Positions 1 to 10,393 of a stretch of DNA of 64,000 nt are shown one piece after another. The position numbers and the translations under genes were made by a program. A model generated the notes under the pieces. That model ran no database searches and had not been told where the DNA came from. It saw nothing but the letters and a program-made list of their open reading frames with translations. Within the stretch, counting starts at the first letter, position 1. Each line of letters opens with the position of its first letter. The DNA is from Fidelibacterota bacterium (GTDB lineage: Bacteria > Fidelibacterota > UBA8477 > JABMPR01): positions 62,001-126,000 of the forward strand of contig JAERTJ010000037.1 of the NCBI GenBank assembly GCA_016844945.1, written 5' to 3'.

Positions 1-50
1 AATATCGAACTTGCACTTAGAATCGATATCATATCCATATTGTCAAAGCG

Positions 51-121
51 TTGCCGGGGGAGGATTCGAACCCCCAATGAAGGAACCAGAGACCTTAGTG
101 TTACCATTACACCACCCGGCA
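51..121 (-). tRNA. tRNA-Gln (anticodon CUG)
   Basis: The minus strand folds into a cloverleaf: acceptor stem UGCCGGG/CCCGGCA, D arm GUGU/ACAC, anticodon stem AAGG/CCUU with loop CUCUGGU, a 4-nt variable region and a T arm with loop UUCGAAU. U33 followed by CUG gives Gln. The weak U1-A72 pair is typical of glutamine tRNAs. No CCA is encoded. The lowest anticodon-stem pair is a U-U mismatch, so a covariance-model score would be useful. Confidence 0.9.
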
Positions 122-260
122 AAAAGCTTAAAGCGCGGCGAATATAAACAGTGGTCTATGTCATGGCAATATTATATTCAATTCAAGTTACGTATGACAA
201 CTTGGGATCTATTTTCAAGGATAATTCAAAAACCTCATAAATTATTGGAGATATATAATC

Positions 261-578
261 ATGGTATCTGCTTGCATGATTATGACGACTACGGATTCTG
301 AAGCACATGCGACTCAACTTGCGAAGATTGCATTAGAATTAAAACTCGCAGCTTGTGTCCAGATTATTCCAGGTGTGAGAAGTCTATACCTGTGGAAAGA
401 TAAAATTCAGGATACGCGTGAATTTCTAATCTATTTTAAAACTGATAGCAGGCGTGCTGATGAGTTGATGTCTAAAATAAAAGGCGAACATAAGTACGAG
501 ACACCAGAGATCATCAGCGTATCTATTGACTCGATTGATCAGGAATACCATAAATGGCTCACAGCCTCATTATCCTGA
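261..578 (+). CDS. cutA: CutA1 family divalent cation tolerance protein
   Basis: A 105-residue protein, the normal length for CutA1, a small trimeric ferredoxin-like protein linked to divalent metal tolerance whose exact biochemical role is unsettled. The family landmarks are visible: LAACVQI at about 29-35, the YLWKDKI strand at about 43-49, and HKYETPEI at about 77-84. The ATG at 261 follows GGAG with a 10-nt spacing. A second ATG at 279 is a possible but less likely start. It is the only plus-strand gene in the first 44 kb and faces the leuS 3' end convergently, so it is probably a single-gene unit. Confidence 0.92.
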   Translation: MVSACMIMTTTDSEAHATQLAKIALELKLAACVQIIPGVRSLYLWKDKIQDTREFLIYFKTDSRRADELMSKIKGEHKYETPEIISVSIDSIDQEYHKWLTASLS

Positions 579-631
579 CATTTCTCAATAGTGCGTGTTA
601 ATATATATTATGTCGAGTGATGATTATGTGT

Positions 632-655
632 AAAAAGGACATCTCTGCCCTCCTT
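632..655 (-). terminator. Possible terminator after leuS
   Basis: On the minus strand AAGGAGGGC can pair with GTCCTTTTT around a 6-nt loop, so the T-run forms the descending arm. Several pairs are G-T wobbles. It lies about 20 nt past the leuS stop in the gap before the convergent cutA. The structure is weak and the call is tentative. Confidence 0.4.
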
Positions 656-675
656 ACGTATAGTTTTATATATAT

Positions 676-3120
676 TTACCTTACAACGATATTTACAATC
701 CTGTTTGGCACTACAATCTCTTTTACAATTGTTTTACCTTCCGTATGTTGCTGTATGGATCCTTGTTCATGAGCAAGCTTGAGAATTGAATCTTTATCAG
801 CATCCAACTCAACTTCAATCTGTGCCCTCACCTTTCCATTGACCTGTACAGCCAATTTAATGAGGTCTTTCACAAGCAATTGCTCATCATACTCTGGCCA
901 GGCTTTATAGGCGAGCTCCTCAGTATGACCCAAGAGCTGCCACATTTCTTCAGCAATATGCGGAGAAAAAGGATTTAATAGCTTAAGGAAACACTCTAGT
1001 GCAGATCTGGGCACTATGTCTAAACAACGTAAATGATTAGAAAATACCATCAATTGAGAAATTCCAGTATTAAACGCTAAGCCTTCGAGATCATTACCAA
1101 CCTTTTTAATGCTGGCATGCATCATGGTCAGAGTTTCGGTGTCCGGTTGTGCATCACTGAGTTCGATCAATGCTCCATTATCGTCTACAAAGTGTCTCCA
1201 TAAGCGATTCAAGAAACGATAAACACCTTCTATCCCACTGGTATTCCACGGCTTAGAGCGCTCTAATGGTCCCATAAACATTTCATATAAACGCATGGTA
1301 TCGGCACCGTATTGAGCGACAACCTCATCGGGATTAATCACATTTCCCCTAGATTTGGACATCTTTTCCCCATCCATTCCCAATATCATACCCTGATTTA
1401 CTAATTTTTGAAATGGCTCCCGGGTGGATACATATCCCAAATCGAAGAGTACCTTGTGCCAGAACCTCGCATATAACAGGTGCAATACAGCATGTTCAGC
1501 ACCACCGATATACAGATCAACGGGCATCCAATACTTTTCTTTTTCAAGATCCCAAGCCTGGTCATTATTATGGGGATCGATAAACCGTAAATAATACCAA
1601 CAAGACCCAGCCCACTGTGGCATTGTGTTGGTTTCACGCTTATATACCTTACCGGACGACGGGTCAACAACGTTTAACCACTCCTCCGCATTTGCCAGTG
1701 GACTCTCGCCCGTTCCAGATGGTTTGATCCGTTCAAGGACTGGAAGCGTCAATGGTAAGTCACTGTCTGACAGTGGGATAACATCATTCCCATCACGTAG
1801 AATTGGAAAGGGTTCACCCCAATATCGCTGACGTGAAAAAAGCCAGTCTCTTAACTTGTAATTGACAGCAATCTTCCCCTTACCTGTTTTCTCCAGCCAT
1901 TCACCTGTTTTTCTGATCGCAACTGAAGGTTTGAGGTCATTGATAGAAAAAGATCCATCTGAGGTAGCAGAATTGACCATAAAGCCATCTTCAATTTGTG
2001 TGAATGCCTCTTCTTCAATGTTCCCCCCGGAAACCACTTCCACAATTGACAGGTCAAATGTTTTGGCGAATTCGTAATCTCTTGTATCGTGAGCTGGGAC
2101 AGCCATGATTGCACCCGTTCCATAACTCATAAGGACATAATCACTGACCCATATGGGGATCAACTCATCGTTCACAGGATTAATTGCATAAGCACCTGTA
2201 AAAACGCCAGATTTCTCCTTCGCAAGTTCAGTTCTATCTAAATCACTCTTACGACCTGCTTTCACCGCGTAGGCTTTAACTTCTTCACGCTTGCCCTCTA
2301 CAGTAATTTGATCAACATATGGATGCTCAGGTGCCATGACCATATAGGTTGCACCAAATAGTGTATCTGGTCTTGTGGTAAAGACTTCTAATGACAGATC
2401 ATAGCCATCAATGGGAAAGCTTACCTCAGCGCCTTCACTCTTACCAATCCAGTTTCTTTGCATATCCTTTATTGATTCTGACCAATCAAGATCATCCAGG
2501 TCTGAGAGAAGTCGTTCTGCATACTCAGTAATCTTTAACATCCACTGACGCATGGGTTTACGAATGACGGGATGCCCCCCGCGTTCAGATTTACCGTCAA
2601 TGACCTCTTCGTTAGCCAGGACTGTGCCCAGCTCAGGACACCAGTTTACTGCTACCTCCGCTTCATATGCCAGGCCCTTTTTATATAACTGAAGAAATAT
2701 CCATTGTGTCCATTTGTAGTAGGCTTCATCCGTGGTATTGACCTCCCTATCCCAATCGTATGAAAAACCCAAGGACTGTATCTGACGCTTAAACGTAGCA
2801 ATGTTTTCAGCGGTTTTAATGGCAGGTGGTGTACCCGTTTCAATGGCATACTGTTCAGCAGGTAAACCAAATGCATCCCAGCCCATGGGATGAAGCACAT
2901 TAAATCCTCGCATCCTTTTATATCGTGCAATAATGTCAGTCGCCGTATATCCCTCAGGATGACCGACATGCAGTCCTGCACCTGAAGGATATGGGAACAT
3001 ATCCAGAATGTAATATTTAGGTTTGTCCGTTAGGTGATCCAGAGCCTTGAAGGTTTTGTTCTCATCCCAATGTTTTTGCCATTTATTCTCGATCTGATCA
3101 AATGGATACCGCTCTGCCAT
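676..3120 (-). CDS. leuS: Leucyl-tRNA synthetase
   Basis: An 814-residue class Ia synthetase that charges tRNA-Leu in the cytoplasm. The HIGH-type signature is HVGH at residues 51-54 and the KMSKS loop is KMSKS at about 586-590. Between them lies the CP1 editing domain ([14 protein letters not shown], about residues 245-260), expected to hydrolyse mischarged tRNA. The tail resembles the usual anticodon-binding and C-terminal domains. The length fits bacterial LeuRS (800-880). The ATG at 3120 has GAGGTAC upstream. It lies directly downstream of tRNA-Pro, separated by a hairpin terminator, so it likely has its own promoter or depends on read-through. Confidence 0.98.
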   Translation of the reverse strand: MAERYPFDQIENKWQKHWDENKTFKALDHLTDKPKYYILDMFPYPSGAGLHVGHPEGYTATDIIARYKRMRGFNVLHPMGWDAFGLPAEQYAIETGTPPAIKTAENIATFKRQIQSLGFSYDWDREVNTTDEAYYKWTQWIFLQLYKKGLAYEAEVAVNWCPELGTVLANEEVIDGKSERGGHPVIRKPMRQWMLKITEYAERLLSDLDDLDWSESIKDMQRNWIGKSEGAEVSFPIDGYDLSLEVFTTRPDTLFGATYMVMAPEHPYVDQITVEGKREEVKAYAVKAGRKSDLDRTELAKEKSGVFTGAYAINPVNDELIPIWVSDYVLMSYGTGAIMAVPAHDTRDYEFAKTFDLSIVEVVSGGNIEEEAFTQIEDGFMVNSATSDGSFSINDLKPSVAIRKTGEWLEKTGKGKIAVNYKLRDWLFSRQRYWGEPFPILRDGNDVIPLSDSDLPLTLPVLERIKPSGTGESPLANAEEWLNVVDPSSGKVYKRETNTMPQWAGSCWYYLRFIDPHNNDQAWDLEKEKYWMPVDLYIGGAEHAVLHLLYARFWHKVLFDLGYVSTREPFQKLVNQGMILGMDGEKMSKSRGNVINPDEVVAQYGADTMRLYEMFMGPLERSKPWNTSGIEGVYRFLNRLWRHFVDDNGALIELSDAQPDTETLTMMHASIKKVGNDLEGLAFNTGISQLMVFSNHLRCLDIVPRSALECFLKLLNPFSPHIAEEMWQLLGHTEELAYKAWPEYDEQLLVKDLIKLAVQVNGKVRAQIEVELDADKDSILKLAHEQGSIQQHTEGKTIVKEIVVPNRIVNIVVR

Positions 3121-3130
3121 ATTGTACCTC

Positions 3131-3165
3131 TTTTAAAATGAAAAGCGCGGATCTGAATCCGCGCT
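3131..3165 (-). terminator. Rho-independent terminator after tRNA-Pro
   Basis: A perfect 9-bp stem (AGCGCGGAT/ATCCGCGCT) with a 4-nt loop sits at 3144-3165. On the minus strand it is followed by TTTTCATTTT. It lies 15 nt past the tRNA-Pro 3' end and just upstream of leuS, so it should end the tRNA transcript. Confidence 0.8.
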
Positions 3166-3179
3166 AAATAATCGACCTG

Positions 3180-3253
<74 letters not shown>

Positions 3254-3436
3254 AATTTTCAAAATCAACTGCAGGGGAAATTCAGCAGCTGCCACATCTG
3301 ACTCCAATTTCAACACCCTCAATGAGCGCTGCAAGCCACACCTTGATAGTGCGGCCAATAATAACTGGCAAGCCCCCTCAACGCAAACACACGTTTGGGA
3401 TCTCTCGTGAAAAAAATCGCACCTTCAGTACAAATT

Positions 3437-4051
3437 CTAGAACATTAGTTTGATAATGAGAAATCCCCCAATGAGCAATGCTGTAAAGGCAATGGCCAGT
3501 AGGTTGAAATATTTATCAATAAAGGCTCGGATGGGTTCCCCAAATTTCCAGATCAGACCGGCAATGAGAAAAAATCTGGCTGAACGACTCACGATGGAAG
3601 CCAGGATGAACATAAAGAAATTGATATCGAAAGCGCCGGCACTTACCGTAAACACCTTGAAAGGTATTGGCGTGAACCCTGCGGTAAAAATGAGCCAGAA
3701 GTTCCAGGTTTCGTAGAGATCCTGAATTCTAAAGAAGACGGGTTCTGTAAAGCCTGGGATGTTGTTGAAAAACCACTGGGCAAATCCGCTGAAGGACCCG
3801 TCCTGGGCCCACCAAGCATAGGCGCCGATCCCGTATCCAAAGATAGCCCCTGAGACAGACGCTAGTGCACAGAGGAGTGCAAAATGTAGAGCTCGAGTGC
3901 GCATCCCCAATGCCAAGGCGATCAGGAGAACATCTGGTGGAATCGGAAAAAACGACGCCTCCGCAAAGCTCAAAATAAATAATGCAGCTGGACCATAGGG
4001 CGTCTCAGCCCAATGCAAAACCCAATCGTATAGACCCCTCACCCAGTTCAC
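3437..4051 (-). CDS. YqaA-type DedA/VTT-domain membrane protein
   Basis: A 204-residue polytopic inner-membrane protein of the SNARE-associated (VTT/DedA) superfamily, closest in layout to YqaA. The conserved early segment AEASFFPIPPDVLLIAL (about 30-46) and the glycine-rich GAIFGYGIGAYAW (about 68-80) are family hallmarks. Helices cover the N-terminal region, about residues 118-140, and the C-terminal end. DedA relatives have been implicated in membrane lipid flipping and proton-motive-force homeostasis; the substrate here is unknown. It follows the GT2 gene by 14 nt and is probably co-transcribed with it and clpC. Confidence 0.88.
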   Translation of the reverse strand: MNWVRGLYDWVLHWAETPYGPAALFILSFAEASFFPIPPDVLLIALALGMRTRALHFALLCALASVSGAIFGYGIGAYAWWAQDGSFSGFAQWFFNNIPGFTEPVFFRIQDLYETWNFWLIFTAGFTPIPFKVFTVSAGAFDINFFMFILASIVSRSARFFLIAGLIWKFGEPIRAFIDKYFNLLAIAFTALLIGGFLIIKLMF

Positions 4052-4065
4052 CTGACAACGTCCTC

Positions 4066-4755
4066 CTAAATCCTGATCAAACTCAAAATGTACATGCGAA
4101 TAAATTTCAGGGTATCACGCCACAGATTCATGTGACTCCCCAGTTCCCCATAGATTACGGGTATATCAACCCAGCGCAAGCCCAATCGCAACTTGGCAGC
4201 CCTGAGAAATATGTCGGATTCAAACTGAAAACCATCTTCACTAGAATTCCATAAGCTTCTGTATTTCAGCGGATAACAACGATAACCAACCTGACTGTCC
4301 CTTACCAGCATTCCTATTCGTAAGGAGATAAGCAGACTGGTGACATTATTGGAGAATCGACGATGAACAGGCATGGAGTGGTTGACCAGATCCCGGGAAC
4401 CAACAATGAGGGCTGAGGGATTCGATTGGGATGCTTCAAAAAAAGCCTCCAACCTTTCGGGGGCGTGCTGACCATCTGCATCCAGGGTCACAGCGTGACT
4501 GAATCCAGCCTGGTAGACATAGTCCAGACCAGTACGAAGTGCAGCTCCTTTGCCGCGATTCTCTGCATGTCGGATCAGCCTGACACTCGCTGGGAAAGCA
4601 CCTTCCAAGGAAGTGTCCGATCCATCATCAATGACCAATATCTCCCAATCGACCAGCGCCTGTACAGCTTCTACCAGCGTAATAACAGAATCCCGGCCGT
4701 TGTAGACCGGGATTAAAATGACAGGGCTTAGCTTTTTAATCACGAGTTGTGTCAT
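4066..4755 (-). CDS. Family 2 glycosyltransferase (polyprenyl-phosphate sugar transferase-like)
   Basis: A 229-residue GT-A fold transferase. It begins with the nucleotide-binding strand ILIPVYNG, has the acidic motif DDGSDT at 43-48 and the metal-binding DADGQH at 92-97, the pattern of dolichyl- or polyprenyl-phosphate sugar transferases. There is no clear membrane tail. It would transfer a sugar from a nucleotide donor to a lipid carrier at the cytoplasmic face; the sugar cannot be read from sequence. Its ATG overlaps the clpC stop by 4 nt, suggesting translational coupling. The functional link to ClpC is unclear. Confidence 0.85.
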   Translation of the reverse strand: MTQLVIKKLSPVILIPVYNGRDSVITLVEAVQALVDWEILVIDDGSDTSLEGAFPASVRLIRHAENRGKGAALRTGLDYVYQAGFSHAVTLDADGQHAPERLEAFFEASQSNPSALIVGSRDLVNHSMPVHRRFSNNVTSLLISLRIGMLVRDSQVGYRCYPLKYRSLWNSSEDGFQFESDIFLRAAKLRLGLRWVDIPVIYGELGSHMNLWRDTLKFIRMYILSLIRI

Positions 4756-7223
4756 TCGTGATTGAGAGATGCCTTGCTTTCAGAAGACTTTCTTTTGGGT
4801 CCCTTGACAACAGAAAACGTCAGGATCTTCTTTTTAACAGAAACATTGACGACTGAATCTGTTTTCACTTCACCTCTGAGGGTCATTTCAGCGATTCTAT
4901 CTTCAATCATATTTTGAATAATTCGACGCAATGGTCGTGCACCATACTCGCTATCAATTTCCTGATCAATGATTAGCGCTTTGGCTGCCGGGCTCAACTT
5001 TATTTTGACGTTTTTCTCATTGGCATAATTGCTTACATCTTCCAGGACAAGATCAACAATCCGGATTAAGTCCTTACGCACCAGGGAGTTAAAAACAAAT
5101 GAGTCTGTCAATCTATTGATAAACTCAGGTTTGAATGTTTGTTTCATTTCCTTGTTTATCTTAGACTGTTGCTCAGTCTGAATCGCCTTTTGATCTTTAT
5201 TTTTAAAACCAATACCAGGTTGTGTAAGATTCTTTATGCCAAGATTTGATGTCATGATCATGATACAATTCTTGAAATCTACTTTATGACCCAGACTATC
5301 AGTTAACTGACCTTCATCCATAATCTGTAACAACATGTTATAGACTTCAGGATGGGCTTTTTCAATTTCATCAAACAGCACAACAGAATATGGGTTTCGT
5401 CTCACTGCTTCTGTAAGTGTTCCGCCTTCTTCATAACCAACATATCCAGGAGGCGCACCTATCAACCGGCTCACATTGAATCGCTCAGAATATTCGGACA
5501 TATCCATCTTGATCAATGCTTTTTCATTCTGATAGATATACTTGGCTAGTACTTTTGCCATTTCTGTTTTCCCCACGCCTGTGGGTCCCAGGAACAGAAA
5601 TGAACCAATGGGACGGCGAGGATCACGGAACCCGCTTCTGGCGCGACGCAGTGCTTTGGCCATAGCCTTGATGACATGCTCCTGCCCTACCAGATGCTTA
5701 GTGATCTCAGCTTCGAGCTTTAGGAGCCTTTCTGCTTCGCTTTCAGCCACATCCTGGATAGGAATACTGGTGATCAGAGAAACAACTGCTGCTATATCCT
5801 CAATTTTAACCAGAGGAGGATCAATCTTCATGGCAGTATTCCACTCTTCGTTCGCTTCTTCAAGCTTCTGGGTAAGATTTCGTTCATCATCCCGAAGCGA
5901 AGCTGCTAATTCGAATTCCTGATTCCTGACTACATCTTCCTTTCTGATCCGCAGATTGTCCAGCTCTGCTTCAAGCTGGACGATATTTTCAGGAATATCA
6001 ACATTTGCAAGATGAACCCTGGCTCCTGCTTCATCCATGACATCTATTGCCTTATCTGGGTGAAACTTATCCTGGATGTATCTACTTGAGTAGGAAACTG
6101 CAGACTCCAGAGACTCATCACTATATTGAACATTGTGATGGGCTTCGTACCTATCCTTCAATCCATGTAATATCTGCAAGGTTTCTTTACGTGAAGGAGG
6201 CTCTACGTTGACTTTTTGGAATCGACGCTCTAATGCCCCATCCTTCTCAACATATTTACGATATTCATCCAGAGTGGTAGCACCAATACACTGTAGATCA
6301 CCTCGTGCCAGCGCAGGTTTAAACATATTACTGGCATCCATGGAACCACTGGCTGAGCCAGCACCTACAATGGTGTGGAGTTCATCGATAAACAAAATGA
6401 TATCATCATTCTTTTCTAACTCTGAAGTAACTGCCTTCATCCGCTCTTCGAATTGCCCTCGGTATTTTGTTCCAGCAATCAATGCTGCCAGATCAAGGGA
6501 CACCACACGCTTGCTCAACAGAATTCGCGGTACTTTTTTACCAATAATTCGGAGCGCAAGACCTTCAGCAATGGCAGTCTTACCCACGCCAGGTTCACCA
6601 ATAAGAACTGGATTGTTCTTCTTACGACGGCTCAATATCTGTGCAACCCGTTCAATTTCTTTATCTCTTCCAATAACTGGATCAAGTTTACCCGCCCTTG
6701 CATGGGCAGTCATATCCCGACCAAAATGGTCCAACGCAGGCGTTTTACTCTGTGGTTTCCCCTTAACTGTCTCACTGTCTCGTGCACCTGACTCTGGTGA
6801 GAACTCCATTTCGTCTCGAACAATTTCATAATCAATACTGAATTGAGCCAACATATCAGCTGCAATCCCCTCCTGCTCCCTAAGAATGGCTAACAACAGA
6901 TGTTCTACATCAACTATGTCTGCATTTAAATCACGGGCTTCCTGATACGTATTCTTTAAAATTCTCTCCGCACGCTTTGTGAAGGGTAATGTCCCCAGTA
7001 TCATCGTTCCACCGGAGGTTCTAATTTGTTCCTCAATGTGGTTCTTAATCTCGGTTGGATCAATGTTCAGAGACTGGAGAATATCAATGACTTTATTGTC
7101 GCCCTGCCTGAAAATACCCAGGAGTAAATGTTCTGAACCTATATACGCATGCCCCAGTCGAATCGCTTCCTCTTTAGAGAGCTGAATTACGGCCTGGAGT
7201 TTTTTATGGAAATTTGCTTTCAA
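4752..7223 (-). CDS. clpC: ClpC-type AAA+ ATPase of the Clp protease
   Basis: An 823-residue unfoldase with two N-terminal Clp repeats (residues 1-145), a first AAA+ module with Walker A GEPGVGKT at 209-216, a UVR-like middle segment (about 425-460) and a second module with GPTGVGKT near 546. This two-ring layout with the UVR stretch is that of ClpC, which feeds substrates to ClpP (not in this window). The start is a TTG at 7223: GAGG sits 7 nt upstream and the reading gives the expected N-terminus, while no in-frame ATG precedes the conserved repeat. It heads a short unit with the GT2 and yqaA genes. Confidence 0.95.
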   Translation of the reverse strand: MKANFHKKLQAVIQLSKEEAIRLGHAYIGSEHLLLGIFRQGDNKVIDILQSLNIDPTEIKNHIEEQIRTSGGTMILGTLPFTKRAERILKNTYQEARDLNADIVDVEHLLLAILREQEGIAADMLAQFSIDYEIVRDEMEFSPESGARDSETVKGKPQSKTPALDHFGRDMTAHARAGKLDPVIGRDKEIERVAQILSRRKKNNPVLIGEPGVGKTAIAEGLALRIIGKKVPRILLSKRVVSLDLAALIAGTKYRGQFEERMKAVTSELEKNDDIILFIDELHTIVGAGSASGSMDASNMFKPALARGDLQCIGATTLDEYRKYVEKDGALERRFQKVNVEPPSRKETLQILHGLKDRYEAHHNVQYSDESLESAVSYSSRYIQDKFHPDKAIDVMDEAGARVHLANVDIPENIVQLEAELDNLRIRKEDVVRNQEFELAASLRDDERNLTQKLEEANEEWNTAMKIDPPLVKIEDIAAVVSLITSIPIQDVAESEAERLLKLEAEITKHLVGQEHVIKAMAKALRRARSGFRDPRRPIGSFLFLGPTGVGKTEMAKVLAKYIYQNEKALIKMDMSEYSERFNVSRLIGAPPGYVGYEEGGTLTEAVRRNPYSVVLFDEIEKAHPEVYNMLLQIMDEGQLTDSLGHKVDFKNCIMIMTSNLGIKNLTQPGIGFKNKDQKAIQTEQQSKINKEMKQTFKPEFINRLTDSFVFNSLVRKDLIRIVDLVLEDVSNYANEKNVKIKLSPAAKALIIDQEIDSEYGARPLRRIIQNMIEDRIAEMTLRGEVKTDSVVNVSVKKKILTFSVVKGPKRKSSESKASLNHE

Positions 7224-7311
7224 TTTATAACCTCAATAATTATTCATTTTTCAACAGCAAGCAATATAGGGCATAAATACCCCTTAGTAAAACAGTGTGA
7301 GTGGAATTTGT

Positions 7312-7968
7312 TTAGTTGAGTGAAATAACTCTGTCACATGCTGCTGATAGTGATCGACTGTGTGTGGCAATCAGGAAGGATTGCTCAAAGTTTTCCCTTA
7401 CTGACTGAATCAGATCGATCAGTCGTTTCCCATTATCCGGATCCAGATTACCTGTTGGCTCATCAGCCAGAACCAATTCAGGGCGATTCATTAATGCCCT
7501 TGCCACAGCCACTCTTTGACGCTCACCTCCAGAAAGCTGTGACGGTTTATGATCACTTCTTTCATAGACACCGACTGCATCTAACAGCCCTTTTGCCCGC
7601 ATGAGAGCTACTTTTTTATCCAGATCAATTATTTTTGCAGGAATTAGCACATTCTCAAGTGCTGTGAATTCTGGTAACAAGTAGTGGAATTGGAAAATAT
7701 ACCCTAGGTTCTCTGCACGAAAGCGACTTAAGTTTGTATCATCCAGATGGTGCGGTTGGATCCCCGAAATAATCAAATCCCCCTTATCTGCTGTATCCAG
7801 TGTACCAATAATATTCAACAGGGTTGTCTTGCCAATCCCAGATGGTCCGTTGATTGCAACAATTTCACCCCGATCCATGGTCATGTTGATATTTTCAAAT
7901 ACCTGCAGCTTTTCTCCGATTCCCGGATAGCTCTTGTACATATTGATGACCTGCAGAATATTGTCCAT
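7312..7968 (-). CDS. lolD: LolD-like lipoprotein-release ABC transporter ATPase
   Basis: About 218 residues, an ABC ATPase with Walker A GPSGIGKT at 41-48, signature LSGGERQR near 143 and Walker B LVLADEPTGNLD. The LADEPTGNLD form is typical of the LolD/MacB/FtsE group. With the two permeases just upstream it would power extraction of outer-membrane lipoproteins from the inner membrane. I start at the ATG at 7968; a GTG three codons earlier (7977) is also open but its ribosome-binding site is too close. The 88 nt downstream, before clpC, hold no structure I trust. Confidence 0.93.
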   Translation of the reverse strand: MDNILQVINMYKSYPGIGEKLQVFENINMTMDRGEIVAINGPSGIGKTTLLNIIGTLDTADKGDLIISGIQPHHLDDTNLSRFRAENLGYIFQFHYLLPEFTALENVLIPAKIIDLDKKVALMRAKGLLDAVGVYERSDHKPSQLSGGERQRVAVARALMNRPELVLADEPTGNLDPDNGKRLIDLIQSVRENFEQSFLIATHSRSLSAACDRVISLN

Positions 7969-7978
7969 ACGCTTCACT

Positions 7979-9178
7979 CTACCTTTTGTAATTTATTGCC
8001 TCTAAGGGCAACAGCTTTCCAGCTTTTGAGGATGGATACAAGATTGACAGTAAAACGATTGCAAAAGCAACTACACCCACAATCAGGACTTCAATCCAAT
8101 ACATTTCCACTGGCAAAACTGGAATTAAATAAATATCGTCTGGTAATGTAATCCAACCCCAATGAGACTGTGATAGGACTAGCCCTGTCCCAATGATCAC
8201 ACCCAGGACCACACCCAGAATGGCAACGATAAGCCCTTGCAAATTAAATATGCGCTTGATGTTTGATGAATGAGCCCCCATTACCCTCAAGATACCTATA
8301 TCCCCTGTTTTTTCCAGGACCAGCATCATCAGTGAACTTACAATATTGAAAACTGCGATGAGGATAATCATGTTCAGACCAATAAAACTACCCCATTTCT
8401 CCATACGCATGGCATCAAATAGTGTTTTATGCTGATCATACCAGGTATTTATCGACAGGTCAGGCATGGATGCTGAAAGTCGAGCCTTCACTTCTCTGGC
8501 AAGATTGAAATCACTCAATTGAAGATGGATCACCTCATTGCCAGCTGATTTGAACATCCTCCGACCCTCGACATATGAAATGATGGCCAGGCTACGGTCA
8601 AAATCAAATATGTCAGAGCGAAATATTCCGGTGACTACAAAATGACGTTGCGGAATTCGAAACAACCCAGGTCTAGCATCAAGTGGGCTCTGCACTGCCA
8701 TGGTGTCGCCAACTGTAACAAAATATTTATCTGCAACCGCTGCTCCAATGAGGATGCCTGGTAAATCATCATCGGCACGACCTAAACGACCGGACGCTCC
8801 CGATTCATTCTGATAATTATATTGTAAATATTCCCATTGTTCCACATCAATGGCTCTAATATTCATGACCATCTTTTCATCATGCACTTCTAGAATTGCT
8901 TTACGTTCTGTGCTGAAGTAAATCGACTCTGCTTCTGGGACAAGTTCACGGATATCTTCGATATTACCTTCTGGAGAAATGACAACGTGGGGGATAAAAT
9001 TTGCAATACGACGAGTCACTTCACCTTCAAACCCGTTTAATACAGCCATGGAAACGATTAGAGCGATAACACCCAGAGCAATACCCAGAATGGATATCCC
9101 TCCCACCAGACTTATAAAGCGATTTGATCTTTTGGTAAAGAAATAACGCCTCGCCATATACCAGTTCAGCTGACTCAT
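7979..9178 (-). CDS. LolC/LolE family lipoprotein-release permease (second copy)
   Basis: A 399-residue MacB/FtsX-fold permease: one N-terminal helix (about 22-45), a large periplasmic domain (about 50-265) and three C-terminal helices. The N-terminal ARRYFFTKRSNRFIS and the segment LEKTGDIGILRVMGAH are characteristic of LolC/LolE. It pairs with the neighbouring paralogue and with LolD in a LolCDE-type complex that hands lipoproteins to the LolA chaperone. It overlaps the preceding permease by 4 nt and LolD follows at once. Which copy is C and which is E cannot be decided here. Confidence 0.92.
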   Translation of the reverse strand: MSQLNWYMARRYFFTKRSNRFISLVGGISILGIALGVIALIVSMAVLNGFEGEVTRRIANFIPHVVISPEGNIEDIRELVPEAESIYFSTERKAILEVHDEKMVMNIRAIDVEQWEYLQYNYQNESGASGRLGRADDDLPGILIGAAVADKYFVTVGDTMAVQSPLDARPGLFRIPQRHFVVTGIFRSDIFDFDRSLAIISYVEGRRMFKSAGNEVIHLQLSDFNLAREVKARLSASMPDLSINTWYDQHKTLFDAMRMEKWGSFIGLNMIILIAVFNIVSSLMMLVLEKTGDIGILRVMGAHSSNIKRIFNLQGLIVAILGVVLGVIIGTGLVLSQSHWGWITLPDDIYLIPVLPVEMYWIEVLIVGVVAFAIVLLSILYPSSKAGKLLPLEAINYKR

Positions 9179-10377
9179 TCATCCCTCAGCGTTTCTGCTG
9201 GTTGAAGTCTACTTGCCTGCATGGCAGGTATGAGTGATGATAAGATGGCTAAAATGATGACGCCTGATGCAATAGCTAAAACATCAACCAGTCCAATCAT
9301 AATCGATACTTTATCCATAAAATAAACATCACTGGGAAGTGAGATTAAACCAAAAGTTGATTGCAGCCATGCCAGAAGCAGGGACAGAAGAATACCGGAG
9401 AATGTCCCGACCAAACCCATCATGAGACCTTCAAACGCAAAGACTCTTCGAATTCTACGCTTGCTGGTACCAAGTGCTCTTAAGGTTCCGATCTCAGTAC
9501 GCTTCTCCATAATGATGAGAATCAGTGTACTGGCAATGTTTACAATTGCCACAATCATAATCAGACTAAATATGACCAGAATCGGTAGTTGTTGGGTTTT
9601 CATCCAGTTGAACAAAGTTTGATGTCTATCTCGCCATGAAATGGATAGGTGTGAATAAGGTAAAATTTGATCGATTTGATGCATGATTTCATCAGTGATG
9701 GATAAATCTGTGAGGAATATTCCAAAATCGTCAGTGTCTCTCCCTCCTGGAAATAGCGCATCCATGGTTTCCGGTGAACAGTATAGATAGCTTTTATCAT
9801 AATCCACCATTCCAGATTCATAGATTCCATGTATTTCAGTTGTCGCAATGGAGGGCAAGCCTGCGTGATCCGTGAATGACCCTAAATCATAAACCAGAAT
9901 CTGATCCGAAACTTCTACTTCCAGCATGTCTGCAAGTGCAGCACCAATTATCAGACCGGTACGATGACTTTCACCCCCTGTTAGATTTGAACTTACAGAA
10001 TACAATCTGGCCAGAGCATCCTCAGGCATGACTTCCAGAAGCGCACCTTCCGTGATACCGTTTGCTTTTAGCATGAGTTCAGCTTTACGTATCCTGAATA
10101 TTTGCTCAACACCTGGCATAGATTCAATCTCTTGAATTGCTTCATCTTCAAGATCAAAACCGGATTCAAACAGTTTTTCTATTCTGATATGAGTATCAAA
10201 ACCGATGATTTTCTCAGTAACCACTGATTCAAAACCACGCATCACACCCAGGGCCAGAATTAAAGTAGTGACCCCGAGAGCCATACCAATCATGGTTGTC
10301 CTGGAAATAAAGGCTATAAAGGGAACCCTGTGTTTACCAAACAGGTAGCGGGTGGCAAGATATCCCGTATAGGACAC
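9175..10377 (-). CDS. LolC/LolE family lipoprotein-release permease (first copy)
   Basis: A 400-residue paralogue of the following gene with the same architecture: N-terminal helix after the RYLFGKHRVPFIAF segment, a periplasmic domain, then three C-terminal helices with MEKRTEIGTLRALG between them. The start codon appears to be GTG at 10377; no in-frame ATG exists before the conserved N-terminus and the Shine-Dalgarno is poor, so translation may depend on coupling from lysS, whose stop is 16 nt upstream. Two distinct permeases indicate a heterodimeric LolCE rather than a LolF homodimer. Confidence 0.92.
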   Translation of the reverse strand: MSYTGYLATRYLFGKHRVPFIAFISRTTMIGMALGVTTLILALGVMRGFESVVTEKIIGFDTHIRIEKLFESGFDLEDEAIQEIESMPGVEQIFRIRKAELMLKANGITEGALLEVMPEDALARLYSVSSNLTGGESHRTGLIIGAALADMLEVEVSDQILVYDLGSFTDHAGLPSIATTEIHGIYESGMVDYDKSYLYCSPETMDALFPGGRDTDDFGIFLTDLSITDEIMHQIDQILPYSHLSISWRDRHQTLFNWMKTQQLPILVIFSLIMIVAIVNIASTLILIIMEKRTEIGTLRALGTSKRRIRRVFAFEGLMMGLVGTFSGILLSLLLAWLQSTFGLISLPSDVYFMDKVSIMIGLVDVLAIASGVIILAILSSLIPAMQASRLQPAETLRDE

Positions 10378-10393
10378 GATTCAGTGCTTGAAC

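Noticed and set aside
3254-3436. Terminator after the yqaA-type gene (a T-run on the minus strand)
   Set aside because: Seven T residues occur, but no stable hairpin precedes them.
7224-7311. Terminator or regulatory hairpin between lolD and clpC
   Set aside because: Only short imperfect complementarity (AGGG/CCCT) with no T-run could be found.
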